Assembly (NCBI GenBank): GCA_045533175.1
Contig: JAZSHJ010000002.1
Span: 1 to 19,258 of the forward strand
Direction: 5' to 3'
Length of the DNA stretch: 19,258 bases
Source of the DNA: SIG588 sp045533175
GTDB taxonomy: Bacteria > Bacillota > Clostridia > Oscillospirales > Acutalibacteraceae
The notes under the pieces were generated by a model. It did not search any database and was not told the DNA's origin. It was given only the letters and a program-made list of their open reading frames with translations. The position numbers and the translations under genes are program-made. Shown here one piece after another: positions 1 through 7,438 of the stretch (within the stretch, counting starts at the first letter, position 1; each line of letters begins with the position of its first letter).

Positions 1-1389
1 CAGGATTCCCGTCACTATGCGGTAGCGGCGAAAGTGCCGATGCTTGAACCTGCGGACTCGGCGGAATCGCTGGCGTTTGCCAAAGCGGCATTCACGCTGT
101 CGGAAGAGTTTGACACGCCCGTGTTGCTTCGCATGTGCACCCGCATTGCTCATGCACAGAGCATTGTGGAAACGAGCGAACGCGAAGAACGGGAGAATCG
201 CCCTTACGTGAAAACACCCGAAAAATACATTATGATGCCCGGCAACGCGAAAAAGCGTCACCCGATGGTGGAAGCGCGCACCGCGGCACTCGCCGCTTAT
301 GCGGAGGATTGCCCTTTTAACCGCGTGGAGATGGGGGACAAGACGCTCGGTATTATCACGTCGGGTGCCTCTTACCAATACGTGCGCGAAACCTTTGGGG
401 ACGCGGTGAGCGTGTTGAAGCTCGGCATGGTGCATCCGTTGCCCACCAAGCTGATTCGCGATTTCGCCGCTTCGGTGGATCGCGTGGTGGTGATCGAAGA
501 GTTGGACGGTGTGCTGGAAGCGCATTGCACCGCGATCGGTGTGAAGGCGGAAGGCAAAGCACTCTTCACGAATATCGGTGAATTTTCACAACGCACGGTG
601 GCCGAAGTGTTCGGTCTGCCGGCGAAAGAACATACGGCGCTTACGGCGGCGATCCCCGTGCGTCCGCCCGTGATGTGTGCGGGTTGCCCGCACCGCGGAA
701 TGTATTATACCTTGGCCAAAAATAAGGTGACGGTGATCGGCGATATCGGCTGTTACACGCTGGGTGCACAGCCGCCGCTGAATGCGCTGGATTCCACCTT
801 GTGCATGGGCGCTTCGGTGTCGGGTTTGCACGGCTTTAACAAGGCGGGCAATCAAAATCCCGCGGTGGCGGTTATCGGGGATTCCACCTTCATGCATTCG
901 GGTATCACGGGGCTTGTGAACATTGCGTACAACGGCTCCAACTCCACCGTTATCATTCTGGACAACTCCATCACGGGCATGACGGGACATCAGCAGAATC
1001 CTACTACGGGTTACAACATCAAAGGCGATCCCGCGGCGAAGATCGATCTGGAAACCCTGTGCCGCGCGGTGGGTATCGAGCGTGTGCGTGTGGTGGATCC
1101 GTACGACCTTGCGGCGTGCGAAGCGGTGTTGAAAGAAGAACTCGCGGCGGATGCGCCGTCGGTCATTATTTCTCGCCGTCCGTGTGTGTTGCTCAAATCG
1201 GTCAAAACGTTGCCGCCCGTAACGGTGGATGCGGATAAGTGCCGCAGTTGTAAGAAATGTATGAAACTCGGTTGTCCCGCGATTCGTATGCGGGACGGCA
1301 AAGCGGATATTGATGCGACGCTCTGCGTAGGTTGCGGCGTGTGCGAGCAACTGTGCGCGTTCGATGCGATCAAGGGGGTGAACGAATGA
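1..1389 (+). CDS. iorA: Indolepyruvate ferredoxin oxidoreductase, alpha subunit (5' end outside window)
   Basis: This subunit oxidatively decarboxylates indolepyruvate and other arylpyruvates to aryl-acetyl-CoA, reducing ferredoxin in the cytoplasm; the reaction is reversible. The frame is open from base 1, and the first visible residues (QDSRHYAVAAKVPMLEP) already match the interior of the family, so the start lies upstream. The 462 visible residues include the thiamine-diphosphate motif GDST...NIAYN (visible residues 293-311) preceded by GDIGCYTLG. The C-terminus carries two ferredoxin-type 4Fe-4S motifs: Cys 414, 417, 420, 425 (CX2CX2CX4CP) and Cys 442, 445, 448, 452 (CX2CX2CX3C). Full-length IorA is about 580-600 residues, so roughly the first fifth is missing. 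The stop overlaps the iorB start in ATGA, implying translational coupling. The family call is firm; substrate preference within arylpyruvates cannot be read. Confidence 0.95.
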   Translation, partial: QDSRHYAVAAKVPMLEPADSAESLAFAKAAFTLSEEFDTPVLLRMCTRIAHAQSIVETSEREERENRPYVKTPEKYIMMPGNAKKRHPMVEARTAALAAYAEDCPFNRVEMGDKTLGIITSGASYQYVRETFGDAVSVLKLGMVHPLPTKLIRDFAASVDRVVVIEELDGVLEAHCTAIGVKAEGKALFTNIGEFSQRTVAEVFGLPAKEHTALTAAIPVRPPVMCAGCPHRGMYYTLAKNKVTVIGDIGCYTLGAQPPLNALDSTLCMGASVSGLHGFNKAGNQNPAVAVIGDSTFMHSGITGLVNIAYNGSNSTVIILDNSITGMTGHQQNPTTGYNIKGDPAAKIDLETLCRAVGIERVRVVDPYDLAACEAVLKEELAADAPSVIISRRPCVLLKSVKTLPPVTVDADKCRSCKKCMKLGCPAIRMRDGKADIDATLCVGCGVCEQLCAFDAIKGVNE

Positions 1390-1958
1390 ACACGGTGCGT
1401 TTGATGATCGTCGGTGTGGGCGGGCAGGGTTCTCTGCTCGCGAGCAAACTGCTCGGCCGCCTGTTGGTGGACGAAGGGTATGACGTGAAGGTGTCGGAAG
1501 TGCACGGCATGAGCCAGCGCGGCGGTTCGGTCGTCACCTATGTGCAATTCGGCGATAAGGTCTATTCTCCCGTGATCGAGCAGGGGGAAGCGGACTTTAT
1601 CGTGTCGTTTGAAAAATTGGAGGCGGCGCGTCACACCGCCTGCCTGAAACCGGGTGGCACGGTGATCGTGAACACCCAGCAGATCGATCCGATGCCCGTG
1701 ATCACGGGCGCGGCGGTATATCCCGAAAACGTGTTGGATGAGATGGTGGCCGCCGGTGTGAAGGTGGATGCGCTGGATGCGCTGTCGCTGGCCGTGCAGG
1801 CGGGTTCTGCCAAGGCTGTGAACATCGTGTTGATGGGGCGTCTGGCCAAGTATTTCTCGATGGATTACGACAAATGGATCCGCGCGATCGAGCAGAGTGT
1901 GGCGCCGAAGTTTGTGGATATGAACAAGAAGGCGTTTGAACTGGGATACAAAGCATAA
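1386..1958 (+). CDS. iorB: Indolepyruvate ferredoxin oxidoreductase, beta subunit
   Basis: This is the 190-residue gamma-type partner of IorA and completes the indolepyruvate:ferredoxin oxidoreductase. The N-terminus has the family motif VGVGGQGSLLASKLLGRLL, and the middle has the highly conserved EVHGMSQRGGSV stretch (about residues 38-49). The length matches stand-alone IorB. The start is the ATG that overlaps the iorA stop codon by four bases; the open frame upstream of it is only a shadow inside iorA. The paaK ribosome site AAGGAG overlaps the iorB stop, so iorA, iorB and paaK look like one translationally linked operon. Nothing is truncated or odd. Confidence 0.95.
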   Translation: MNTVRLMIVGVGGQGSLLASKLLGRLLVDEGYDVKVSEVHGMSQRGGSVVTYVQFGDKVYSPVIEQGEADFIVSFEKLEAARHTACLKPGGTVIVNTQQIDPMPVITGAAVYPENVLDEMVAAGVKVDALDALSLAVQAGSAKAVNIVLMGRLAKYFSMDYDKWIRAIEQSVAPKFVDMNKKAFELGYKA

Positions 1959-1971
1959 GGAGTGACAACCA

Positions 1972-3282
1972 ATGGCAGAACAGCGGTATTATCAACCGGA
2001 AATTGAAACCATGCCGGTGGAGGAACTGAAAAAACTTCAGTCTGAAAAGCTGGTGAAACAGGTACGACATGTCTACGATAACGTGCCGTACTACCGTGCG
2101 CTGATGGAAGAAAAAGGGGTTACCCCTGACGATATCCACGGCATTGAGGATTTGCACCTGTTGCCGTTTTTGAGCAAGGCGGATCTGCGGGATGCGTATC
2201 CTTACGGATTGCTTGCAAAACCTCTTTCGGAATGTGTGCGTATTCACTCCACTTCGGGTACGACAGGGCGGCGTGTGGTGGCGTTTTACACCCAACACGA
2301 CGTGGACTTGTGGGAAGATTGTTGTGCGCGCGCCATCGTGGCGGCAGGCGGTACCGAAGAGGATGTGTGTCAGGTAGCGTACGGTTACGGTCTGTTCACG
2401 GGCGGTGCCGGTCTGCACGGCGGATCGCACCGCGTGGGATGTCTTACTTTGCCGATGTCGTCGGGTAACACCGAACGGCAGATTCAGTTTATGAACGACC
2501 TTGGTGCAACCATTCTGTGTTGCACCCCGTCCTATGCGGCATATATCGGCGAATCGCTTAAGGAGATGGGGATGACGCCCGATCAAATTCCGCTGAAAGC
2601 GGGCATCTTCGGCGCCGAACCGTGGACGGAAGAGATGCGCCACGGCATCGAAGAAACGCTGGGTATCAAAGCATACGATATTTACGGCTTGACCGAAACG
2701 TCCGGCCCCGGTGTATCGTTTGAGTGCAGCGAACAGACGGGCATGCACATCAATGAAGATCACTTCCTTGCGGAGATCATTGATCCCGACACGGGTGAAG
2801 TATTGCCCGAGGGCAGTAAGGGAGAACTCGTGTTTACTGCGCTGGATAAGGAAGCGTTTCCGCTTTTGCGTTACCGCACCCGCGACATCTGCGTGTTGTC
2901 CCGCAAACCTTGTTCTTGCGGTCGTACCCATATCAAAATGACCAAACCGATGGGACGCAGCGACGATATGATGATCATTCGCGGCGTCAACGTGTTCCCC
3001 AGCCAGATCGAAACGGTACTGCTGAACGAAGGGTATCAACCGAACTATCAAATCATCGTGGATCGCGCCAACAACAACGACACCTTTGACGTGAACGTGG
3101 AAATGAACCCCGATCAAGTGATCGATACGGTGCGCGAAGTGGAAGCGCTGGAAAGAGCGCTTGCAAACGCGATGAAGACGATGCTCGGTATCAGCCCCAA
3201 GGTACATCTGGTGGCCCCCAAGAGTATTGCACGCAGCGAAGGTAAGGCCGTTCGCGTGATCGATAAACGCAAATTGGTGTAA
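1972..3282 (+). CDS. paaK: Phenylacetate-CoA ligase family, AMP-forming
   Basis: This protein activates phenylacetate or related arylacetates with ATP and CoA to the acyl-CoA, releasing AMP and PPi. It has 436 residues, the normal PaaK size. Visible motifs are the ATP loop STSGTTG (93-99), the adenylate-forming motif YGLTE (238-242) followed by a conserved GPGVSFEC stretch, and the C-terminal hinge GRSDDMMIIRGVNVFP (about 328-343). AAGGAG at 1957-1962 is nine bases before the ATG. Position directly after iorAB makes arylacetyl-CoA the shared intermediate. The enzyme could feed reductive carboxylation of arylacetates to arylpyruvates, or act on the product side of amino-acid breakdown. The exact aryl substrate is not shown by the sequence. 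Confidence 0.93.
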   Translation: MAEQRYYQPEIETMPVEELKKLQSEKLVKQVRHVYDNVPYYRALMEEKGVTPDDIHGIEDLHLLPFLSKADLRDAYPYGLLAKPLSECVRIHSTSGTTGRRVVAFYTQHDVDLWEDCCARAIVAAGGTEEDVCQVAYGYGLFTGGAGLHGGSHRVGCLTLPMSSGNTERQIQFMNDLGATILCCTPSYAAYIGESLKEMGMTPDQIPLKAGIFGAEPWTEEMRHGIEETLGIKAYDIYGLTETSGPGVSFECSEQTGMHINEDHFLAEIIDPDTGEVLPEGSKGELVFTALDKEAFPLLRYRTRDICVLSRKPCSCGRTHIKMTKPMGRSDDMMIIRGVNVFPSQIETVLLNEGYQPNYQIIVDRANNNDTFDVNVEMNPDQVIDTVREVEALERALANAMKTMLGISPKVHLVAPKSIARSEGKAVRVIDKRKLV

Positions 3283-3294
3283 GGAGTGTGTGCT

Positions 3295-3732
3295 ATGACC
3301 ATCAAACAACTTTCGGTCTTTGTGGAAAACAAAAAAGGCGAACTTGCGGAAATTATGCGCGTGTTAGCCGAAAATGGGGTGGATATCCGCGCTTTGTCGC
3401 TGGCCGACACCACCGATTACGGCATTTTGCGCATGATCGTGAATGATACCGACAAAGCGGTGGCGGCGTTGCAGGCGGCGCATTGCGTGGTATCGGTGAA
3501 CGCTGTGCTCGGTGTAGCGGTGGACGATACTCCCGGCGGATTTGCCGCGGCGGTAAAAACGCTGTCGGATAACAACATCGGGCTGGAGTACGTGTATGCA
3601 TTTATCACTCCGCAAAAGGGGTATGCCTACGTTGTGATGCGTGTGACGGACAATGAGGCGGCCACCGCCATTTTGAAAGAGGCCGGCGTTAAGGTGCTGA
3701 ACGACGAAGAACTGCACGCGATGTTCCGCTGA
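3295..3732 (+). CDS. Tandem ACT-domain protein, probable amino-acid-binding regulator
   Basis: This is a small 145-residue cytoplasmic protein made of two ACT-type units and nothing else. The first (about residues 1-68, starting IKQLSVFVENKKGELAEIM) has the usual beta-alpha-beta pattern with a ligand-site G-E-L turn. The second (about 70-140) includes GYAYVVMRVTD. ACT pairs bind amino acids and control enzymes of their metabolism. Sharing an operon with iorAB-paaK suggests an aromatic amino acid or arylpyruvate as ligand. I chose the ATG at 3295 because AAGGAG at 3281-3286 sits eight bases upstream; an in-frame GTG at 3286 would fall inside that ribosome site. It is the last gene of its operon. 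Confidence 0.88.
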   Translation: MTIKQLSVFVENKKGELAEIMRVLAENGVDIRALSLADTTDYGILRMIVNDTDKAVAALQAAHCVVSVNAVLGVAVDDTPGGFAAAVKTLSDNNIGLEYVYAFITPQKGYAYVVMRVTDNEAATAILKEAGVKVLNDEELHAMFR

Positions 3733-3745
3733 AAATTTTTGAAAA

Positions 3746-3760
3746 GGGCTTGCAAAGCCC
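3746..3760. repeat. Small inverted repeat overlapping the tRNA promoter
   Basis: GGGCTT and AAGCCC form a perfect 6-bp stem around GCA just after the ACT-protein gene. On the + strand it is not followed by a T-run. Read on the - strand it is followed by TTTT, so it could be a weak terminator for antisense transcripts. Its right half covers the -35 box of the tRNA promoter. Confidence 0.5.
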
Positions 3761-3778
3761 GATAAAATCGTGTATACT
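3750..3778 (+). promoter_or_regulatory. Promoter for tRNA-Arg
   Basis: TTGCAA (3750-3755) and TATACT (3773-3778) are separated by exactly 17 bases, a good SigA-type promoter. Transcription would begin near 3784-3786, immediately at the 5' side of a GC-rich leader hairpin. The only gene it can serve closely is the tRNA starting at 3812. Confidence 0.75.
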
Positions 3779-3783
3779 AACCT

Positions 3784-3805
3784 GTGCCCGCCAAACGGCG
3801 GGCAC
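3784..3805 (+). other. GC-rich hairpin in the tRNA 5' leader
   Basis: GTGCCCGCC and GGCGGGCAC form a perfect 9-bp stem with an AAAC tetraloop. It starts at or next to the predicted transcription start and ends six bases before the mature tRNA 5' end. It lacks a following T-run, so it is not a convincing terminator. Its left arm can also pair over seven bases (GCCCGCC) with the tRNA 3' end at 3880-3886. Confidence 0.7.
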
Positions 3806-3811
3806 GTATTT

Positions 3812-3888
3812 CCGCCCGTGGCGAAGCTGGATATCGCAGTGGATTCCGATTCCAAAGGCCGGGGGTTCGAATCCCTCCGGGCGGGCCA
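3812..3888 (+). tRNA. tRNA-Arg (anticodon CCG)
   Basis: The cloverleaf is complete in 77 bases including an encoded CCA. The acceptor CCGCCCG pairs perfectly with CGGGCGG (3878-3884), with discriminator G at 3885. The D stem is GCGA/TCGC around a nine-base loop with GG. The anticodon loop TTCCGAT gives CCG, reading CGG arginine codons. The variable loop is five bases, and the T arm has the standard TTCGAAT loop. One oddity is a G-A mismatch at the top of the anticodon stem (27-43); the other four pairs are intact. It is transcribed from its own promoter and lies between an operon end and a repeat-rich spacer. Confidence 0.93.
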
Positions 3889-3895
3889 AGTGAAA

Positions 3896-3935
3896 AAGCC
3901 CCAGAAATGGCGTGGTTACGCCGTTTCTGGGGCTT
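3896..3935. terminator. Strong hairpin after tRNA-Arg, probable bidirectional terminator
   Basis: AAGCCCCAGAAA and TTTCTGGGGCTT pair perfectly over 12 bp. The stem extends through a T-G wobble and GGCG/CGCC to a six-base TGGTTA loop, about 17 pairs in all. On the + strand the stem ends in TT then ATGTC, a poor U-tract. On the - strand it is followed by five Ts. It probably ends the tRNA transcript and also blocks antisense reading, but it could equally be a structure left by an integrated element. Confidence 0.7.
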
Positions 3936-3985
3936 ATGTCATTCGGAAAATCCTTCGGAAAAGTAGCGGAAATGACCGAAAAATA

Positions 3986-3999
3986 GCGTAAATTTACGC
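3986..3999. repeat. 14-bp perfect palindrome
   Basis: GCGTAAATTTACGC reads the same on both strands. It lies about 100 bases past the tRNA and just before the tandem repeats. It could be a dimeric protein-binding site; nothing identifies the protein. Confidence 0.6.
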
Positions 4000-4017
4000 A
4001 AATGGGTGGGTCAAAAG

Positions 4018-4053
4018 GGTAGTCAAAAAGGTAGTCAAAAAGGTAGTCAAAAA
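4018..4053. repeat. Three perfect 12-bp tandem repeats (GGTAGTCAAAAA)
   Basis: GGTAGTCAAAAA occurs three times head to tail (4018-4029, 4030-4041, 4042-4053). A degenerate copy lies directly upstream (GGTGGGTCAAAAG, 4005-4017). Short direct repeats at this distance from a tRNA 3' end resemble arm-type sites of tyrosine integrases, but no integrase gene is in the window. Confidence 0.85.
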
Positions 4054-4139
4054 GCAAGGACGTATCGGGAGTGGTGATCCCCACTCTTTACATAGTTATC
4101 GCGGTTGTTTTTGCCGCATTTTATCGCTCGAAGTTTGTG

Positions 4140-4168
4140 TTGAAAATTTTTTGTTTTCATGTTATACT
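4140..4168 (+). promoter_or_regulatory. Extended -10 promoter for the polysaccharide cluster
   Basis: TTGAAA (4140-4145) and TATACT (4163-4168) are 17 bases apart, and TGT precedes the -10 box (extended -10). Transcription would start near 4175, giving a leader of about 37 bases before the GTG start of the first glycosyltransferase. No other clear promoter is visible until the end of the cluster. Confidence 0.75.
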
Positions 4169-4211
4169 ATAATAGTGTATGCCAAGTTGATTGCGTGGGA
4201 GGGGATGCGCG

Positions 4212-5396
4212 GTGAAGTTGCTGATTGTTTCGCAACATTTTTATCCGGATAATTTCCGCATTAACGATATTGCAAAAGCACTTGTGGAACGGGGACATCA
4301 AGTAACGGTATTGACCTCTCGCCCCGATTACGCAACGGGGCGTGTGCCCGCCGATTGCAAAGGGCGCGAAAACCGCGAAGTTATGTGGAACGGCATGCGG
4401 GTGATCCGCGCGTTTTCGGTGGAACGGCGGCATGGCGTGCTGTTCCGCGCGCTGAATTATGTGTCCTTCTGCCTGTCTTCCACGTGGAAGGCGCGCCGTT
4501 TGAAAGAACGGTTCGATGCGGTGATGTGTTACCAGACTTCGCCTGTGTTGATGGCAAATGCTGCCCGTGCATACGCCAAAAAACAGCGCGTTCCCTTTTT
4601 GCTTTACTGCCTTGATCTGTGGCCCGAATCCCTTAAAGCGTGGCACGTGGGGGAAGGCAATTTGCTGTTTAAATGGATGCACGGCTATTCCCGAAAGATG
4701 TATAACAGCGCCGATCTGGTGGGGGTTACCTCCAAACCGTTTATGGAGTATCTTTCAAAGGTGAACGGAGTTCCTGCAGAGAAGATGCGGTATCTGCCGC
4801 AACACGCCGAACCGCTGACGCTTTCGGAAAAGGCGGCGGGGGACACCGTGGTGTTTGCCTTCGGTGGAAACATCGGCAGCGTGCAAAACGTGGAGTGTAT
4901 TTTGCATGCGGTGGCGGCGTTGCGTGACGAGGACGGTTTTGCGGTGGAGATTTACGGTGACGGCAGCGAATTGGAAAACTGCAAGGCGCTGGCCGCTTCG
5001 CTGGAAGTGGAAGATAAAGTCACCTTCTTCGGACGGGTGGATTGGCAGACGCTGAAGGCCAATTACGAACGGGCGGATGCGTTTTTGCTCACCTTGAAAT
5101 CCGAAGGCATCATTGGACAGACCGTGCCTGCAAAGTTGCAGGAATATATGTCGGGCGGCCGCCCCGTGATCGCCGCCATCGGCGGTGCGGCGGCAGAGGT
5201 TATCCGCGAAGCGGAGTGCGGCCTTTTGGCGGCGGCGGATGACAGCGAGGGGTTGGCCGCGGTTATGCGGGAGTTTGTGCATGACCGCGCGGCGTATACC
5301 GCCTTGGGACAAAACGGGAAAGCGTATTTTGAAGCGCATTTCACGCGGGAAAAATACATTGAAGCTTTGGAAGGTTGCTTTGACAGTATCATGTAA
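4212..5396 (+). CDS. Glycosyltransferase family 4, WbuB-like
   Basis: This 394-residue cytoplasmic or membrane-associated GT4 enzyme adds a sugar from a nucleotide donor to a lipid-linked glycan. The N-terminus (MKLLIVSQHFYPDNFRIND) is typical of WbuB/WcaI-type transferases, with the donor domain in the C-terminal half (FAFGGNIGSVQNVE, then IIGQTVPAKLQEYMSGGRPV). I chose the GTG at 4212 because GGGAGGGG (4197-4204) sits seven bases upstream and the protein then begins exactly as the family does. The ATG at 4205 is out of frame, and the longer TTG start at 4191 would place residues across the ribosome site. It is the first gene of the surface glycan cluster. Donor and acceptor sugars cannot be read. 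Confidence 0.88.
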   Translation: MKLLIVSQHFYPDNFRINDIAKALVERGHQVTVLTSRPDYATGRVPADCKGRENREVMWNGMRVIRAFSVERRHGVLFRALNYVSFCLSSTWKARRLKERFDAVMCYQTSPVLMANAARAYAKKQRVPFLLYCLDLWPESLKAWHVGEGNLLFKWMHGYSRKMYNSADLVGVTSKPFMEYLSKVNGVPAEKMRYLPQHAEPLTLSEKAAGDTVVFAFGGNIGSVQNVECILHAVAALRDEDGFAVEIYGDGSELENCKALAASLEVEDKVTFFGRVDWQTLKANYERADAFLLTLKSEGIIGQTVPAKLQEYMSGGRPVIAAIGGAAAEVIREAECGLLAAADDSEGLAAVMREFVHDRAAYTALGQNGKAYFEAHFTREKYIEALEGCFDSIM

Positions 5397-5410
5397 CGGT
5401 TGGTGAGTGT

Positions 5411-6592
5411 ATGAAGGTACTTCAGATCAATTCCACCTGCGGATACGGCAGTACGGGACGCATTGCGGTGGATATTCAGCGCGAAGTGGAACGCGAAGGC
5501 GGCGAAGGGTTGATCGCTTTCGGCCGTAATACCGCGCCCGACGGGGTGAATGCGTATAAGATCACCTCCGAATGGGGGGTGCGTTTGCACGGGGCGCTGT
5601 CCCGCGTGACCGACCGTCACGGGATGTATTCCCGCCGCGCCACCCGTCGCTTCTTGAAGATGGTGCGCGAGTACGATCCCGATATTATCCATCTGCACAA
5701 CATACACGGCTATTATCTGCACGTGCCCACGCTGTTTCGCTATTTGAAAGAGTGCGGGAAACCCGTGGTGTGGACGTTGCACGATTGTTGGAGTTTTACG
5801 GGACATTGTGCACACTTTGCTTTTCACGGATGCGACCGTTGGCAAACGGGATGCCACACCTGCCCGCAAAAGGATCAATATCCCGCGAGTGTGTTGGCGG
5901 ACGCATCCAAACGAAACTACGCGCAGAAAAAAGCATTGTTTACAGCGCCGAACGCTCTCACATTGGTGACGCCCTCGGAATGGCTGGCTGAACTGGTGAA
6001 GAGATCCTACTTTAAAAACTACCCCGTGCGGGTGATTCGCAACGGCATCGATCTTCAAAAATTCAAGCCCACCGACGGGGATTTTTGTGCACGACACGGC
6101 CTTTTCGGCAAACAGATCATTTTGGGCGTTGCCAGCGTGTGGACCGATCGCAAGGGGTTGGACGATTTTATAAAACTGCAACCGCTGTTGCGGGAGGATC
6201 AGCAGATCGTGCTGGTCGGGCTGAACGATGCGCAACTGGCGGCACTTCCTGCGGGGATACTCGGCATCAAACGCACCAACAGCGTGGAGGAGTTGGCCGA
6301 AATTTACACCGCGGCGGACGTGTTTTTTAATCCCACCTACGAGGATAACTATCCCACAACCAATCTGGAGGCGATCTCCTGCGGCACTCCCGTGGTGACC
6401 TATCGCACGGGCGGCAGTCCCGAAAGCGTGAGCGAGGGCAACGGCTTTGTGGTGGAACAGGGAGATCTTGCGGCGGCCGTTCGGGCGTTTGATCGGGTGG
6501 ACGGTTGTGCCGCCGATATGCACGAGGCGTTTGATGCCGCGCGGCGATATAAGGAATACACGGCGTTATACAAAGAACTGCTGAAGGGATAA
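5411..6592 (+). CDS. Glycosyltransferase family 4, WcaC/TuaC-like
   Basis: This 393-residue GT4 enzyme starts MKVLQINSTCGYGSTGRI, the glycine-rich acceptor-domain start seen in colanic-acid and capsule transferases. The middle has the conserved WTLHDCWSFTGHCAHF stretch and a Cys-rich segment (CDRWQTGCHTCP) common in this subgroup. The C-terminal nucleotide-binding domain has GVASVWTDRKGLDDF and the E-rich motif NPTYEDNYPTTNLEAISCGT. It begins 14 bases after the previous stop with GGTGAG upstream of the ATG and belongs to the same transcript. It would extend the repeat unit on the inner face of the membrane. The linkage formed is unknown. Confidence 0.9.
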   Translation: MKVLQINSTCGYGSTGRIAVDIQREVEREGGEGLIAFGRNTAPDGVNAYKITSEWGVRLHGALSRVTDRHGMYSRRATRRFLKMVREYDPDIIHLHNIHGYYLHVPTLFRYLKECGKPVVWTLHDCWSFTGHCAHFAFHGCDRWQTGCHTCPQKDQYPASVLADASKRNYAQKKALFTAPNALTLVTPSEWLAELVKRSYFKNYPVRVIRNGIDLQKFKPTDGDFCARHGLFGKQIILGVASVWTDRKGLDDFIKLQPLLREDQQIVLVGLNDAQLAALPAGILGIKRTNSVEELAEIYTAADVFFNPTYEDNYPTTNLEAISCGTPVVTYRTGGSPESVSEGNGFVVEQGDLAAAVRAFDRVDGCAADMHEAFDAARRYKEYTALYKELLKG

Positions 6593-6599
6593 AACGGAT

Positions 6600-7424
6600 A
6601 TGGAAAATTTTGAGTATTTGCCGAAATTGCACGCGTGTCAGTTGCTCATTGCGGAAGAGATCAAGCGGGTGTGTGAAAAACACGGGATCCGCTATTTCAT
6701 GATCGCGGGTACGTTGCTGGGTGCGGTGCGTCACGGCGGCGTGATCCCGTGGGACGACGATATGGATATCGGCATGCTACGGGAGGATTACGAAGCCTTT
6801 TTGCGGGTGGCGGCGGAAGAGATGGACGACCGTTTCTTTTTGCAGACCACCGAAACCGATCCCCATTACGGATTGCCGTTTGCCAAAGTGTTGCTTTGCG
6901 GCACGGTGTTGATCGAAGCGAACGGCGGCAGTCGTGCGCGGCACGGCATTTTTGTGGATGTGTTCCCGTTTGACGTATCGCCCGAGGACGAAGAGGCGGC
7001 GCGCCGCCACGATAAGCGAACGTATTTTTATAAACGGCTGTTGCTTGCCAAACGAAAATACCAAGTGTGCAACAAAGGCGAGTACGTGAAACGGGCGGTG
7101 TATTTCCTGCTTTCGGTGTTGGCCGCTTTTTGGCGCGGCGATCGGCTGTGTGCCAAATTGGATGCGGAGATCACGCGGTATAACGGGCAGACATCCCGTA
7201 AGATCGTGAACATCGGCGGCGCGTACGGGTACAAGAAAGAAACCATCTTGCGTGAATGGGTGACCGACACGGTGGACCTGCCGTTCGACGGAAGCGCGCT
7301 TTCTGCCCCCGCGGAATACAAAGCGTATCTGGAAGCGTTTTACGGCGACTACATGACGCCGCCGCCCGAGGATAAGCGTTACAACCGTCACAGCGTGACG
7401 GAACTCGATTTCGGAAATTATTAA
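6600..7424 (+). CDS. LicD-family phosphotransferase
   Basis: This protein belongs to the LicD/fukutin superfamily, which moves a phospho-alcohol from a CDP donor onto glycans. It has 274 residues. The signature FMIAGTLLGAVRHGGVIPWD followed by DDMD (about residues 33-56) contains the metal-binding Asp cluster D52-D53-D54 and D56, and the C-terminus has the family's YGDYMTPPPEDKR. The start ATG lies seven bases after the previous stop, with AAGGGAT in the previous gene's end as ribosome site. The classic LicD donor is CDP-choline, but no choline genes are here. The next gene makes CDP-glycerol, so glycerol phosphate is the more likely group transferred; that is inference. Confidence 0.92.
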   Translation: MENFEYLPKLHACQLLIAEEIKRVCEKHGIRYFMIAGTLLGAVRHGGVIPWDDDMDIGMLREDYEAFLRVAAEEMDDRFFLQTTETDPHYGLPFAKVLLCGTVLIEANGGSRARHGIFVDVFPFDVSPEDEEAARRHDKRTYFYKRLLLAKRKYQVCNKGEYVKRAVYFLLSVLAAFWRGDRLCAKLDAEITRYNGQTSRKIVNIGGAYGYKKETILREWVTDTVDLPFDGSALSAPAEYKAYLEAFYGDYMTPPPEDKRYNRHSVTELDFGNY

Positions 7425-7438
7425 AGGAGTGCGAACTT

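Larger units (their letters stand above)
3936..4139. other. Non-coding spacer between tRNA-Arg and the polysaccharide cluster
   Basis: No supportable gene is seen in this roughly 200-base stretch. It is AT-richer than the flanking genes. In order it holds near-repeats of TTCGGAAAA, a 14-bp palindrome, three perfect 12-bp tandem repeats, and a small hairpin (GAGTGG 4069-4074 with CCACTC 4081-4086, followed by TTTA). The arrangement beside a tRNA 3' end resembles the flank of an integration site. Confidence 0.6.

Noticed and set aside
1702..3309. Long minus-strand open frame of 535 codons
   Set aside because: It lies opposite iorB and paaK, whose + strand products are clearly conserved; the His/Arg-rich antisense protein matches nothing.
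3784..3805. Terminator call for the tRNA leader hairpin
   Set aside because: There is no U-tract after the stem and it lies between a good promoter and the tRNA it serves.
4018..4053. CRISPR-like repeats
   Set aside because: The units are only 12 bp, directly joined without spacers, and no cas genes are nearby.
3689..4084. Minus-strand open frame with a PEGFEPPAFG-type stretch
   Set aside because: That stretch is the well-known translation of the antisense strand of a tRNA; it overlaps tRNA-Arg, the hairpin and the tandem repeats.
4205..4214. ATG start at 4205 for the first glycosyltransferase
   Set aside because: It is out of frame with the conserved protein; the GTG at 4212 has a well-placed ribosome site.
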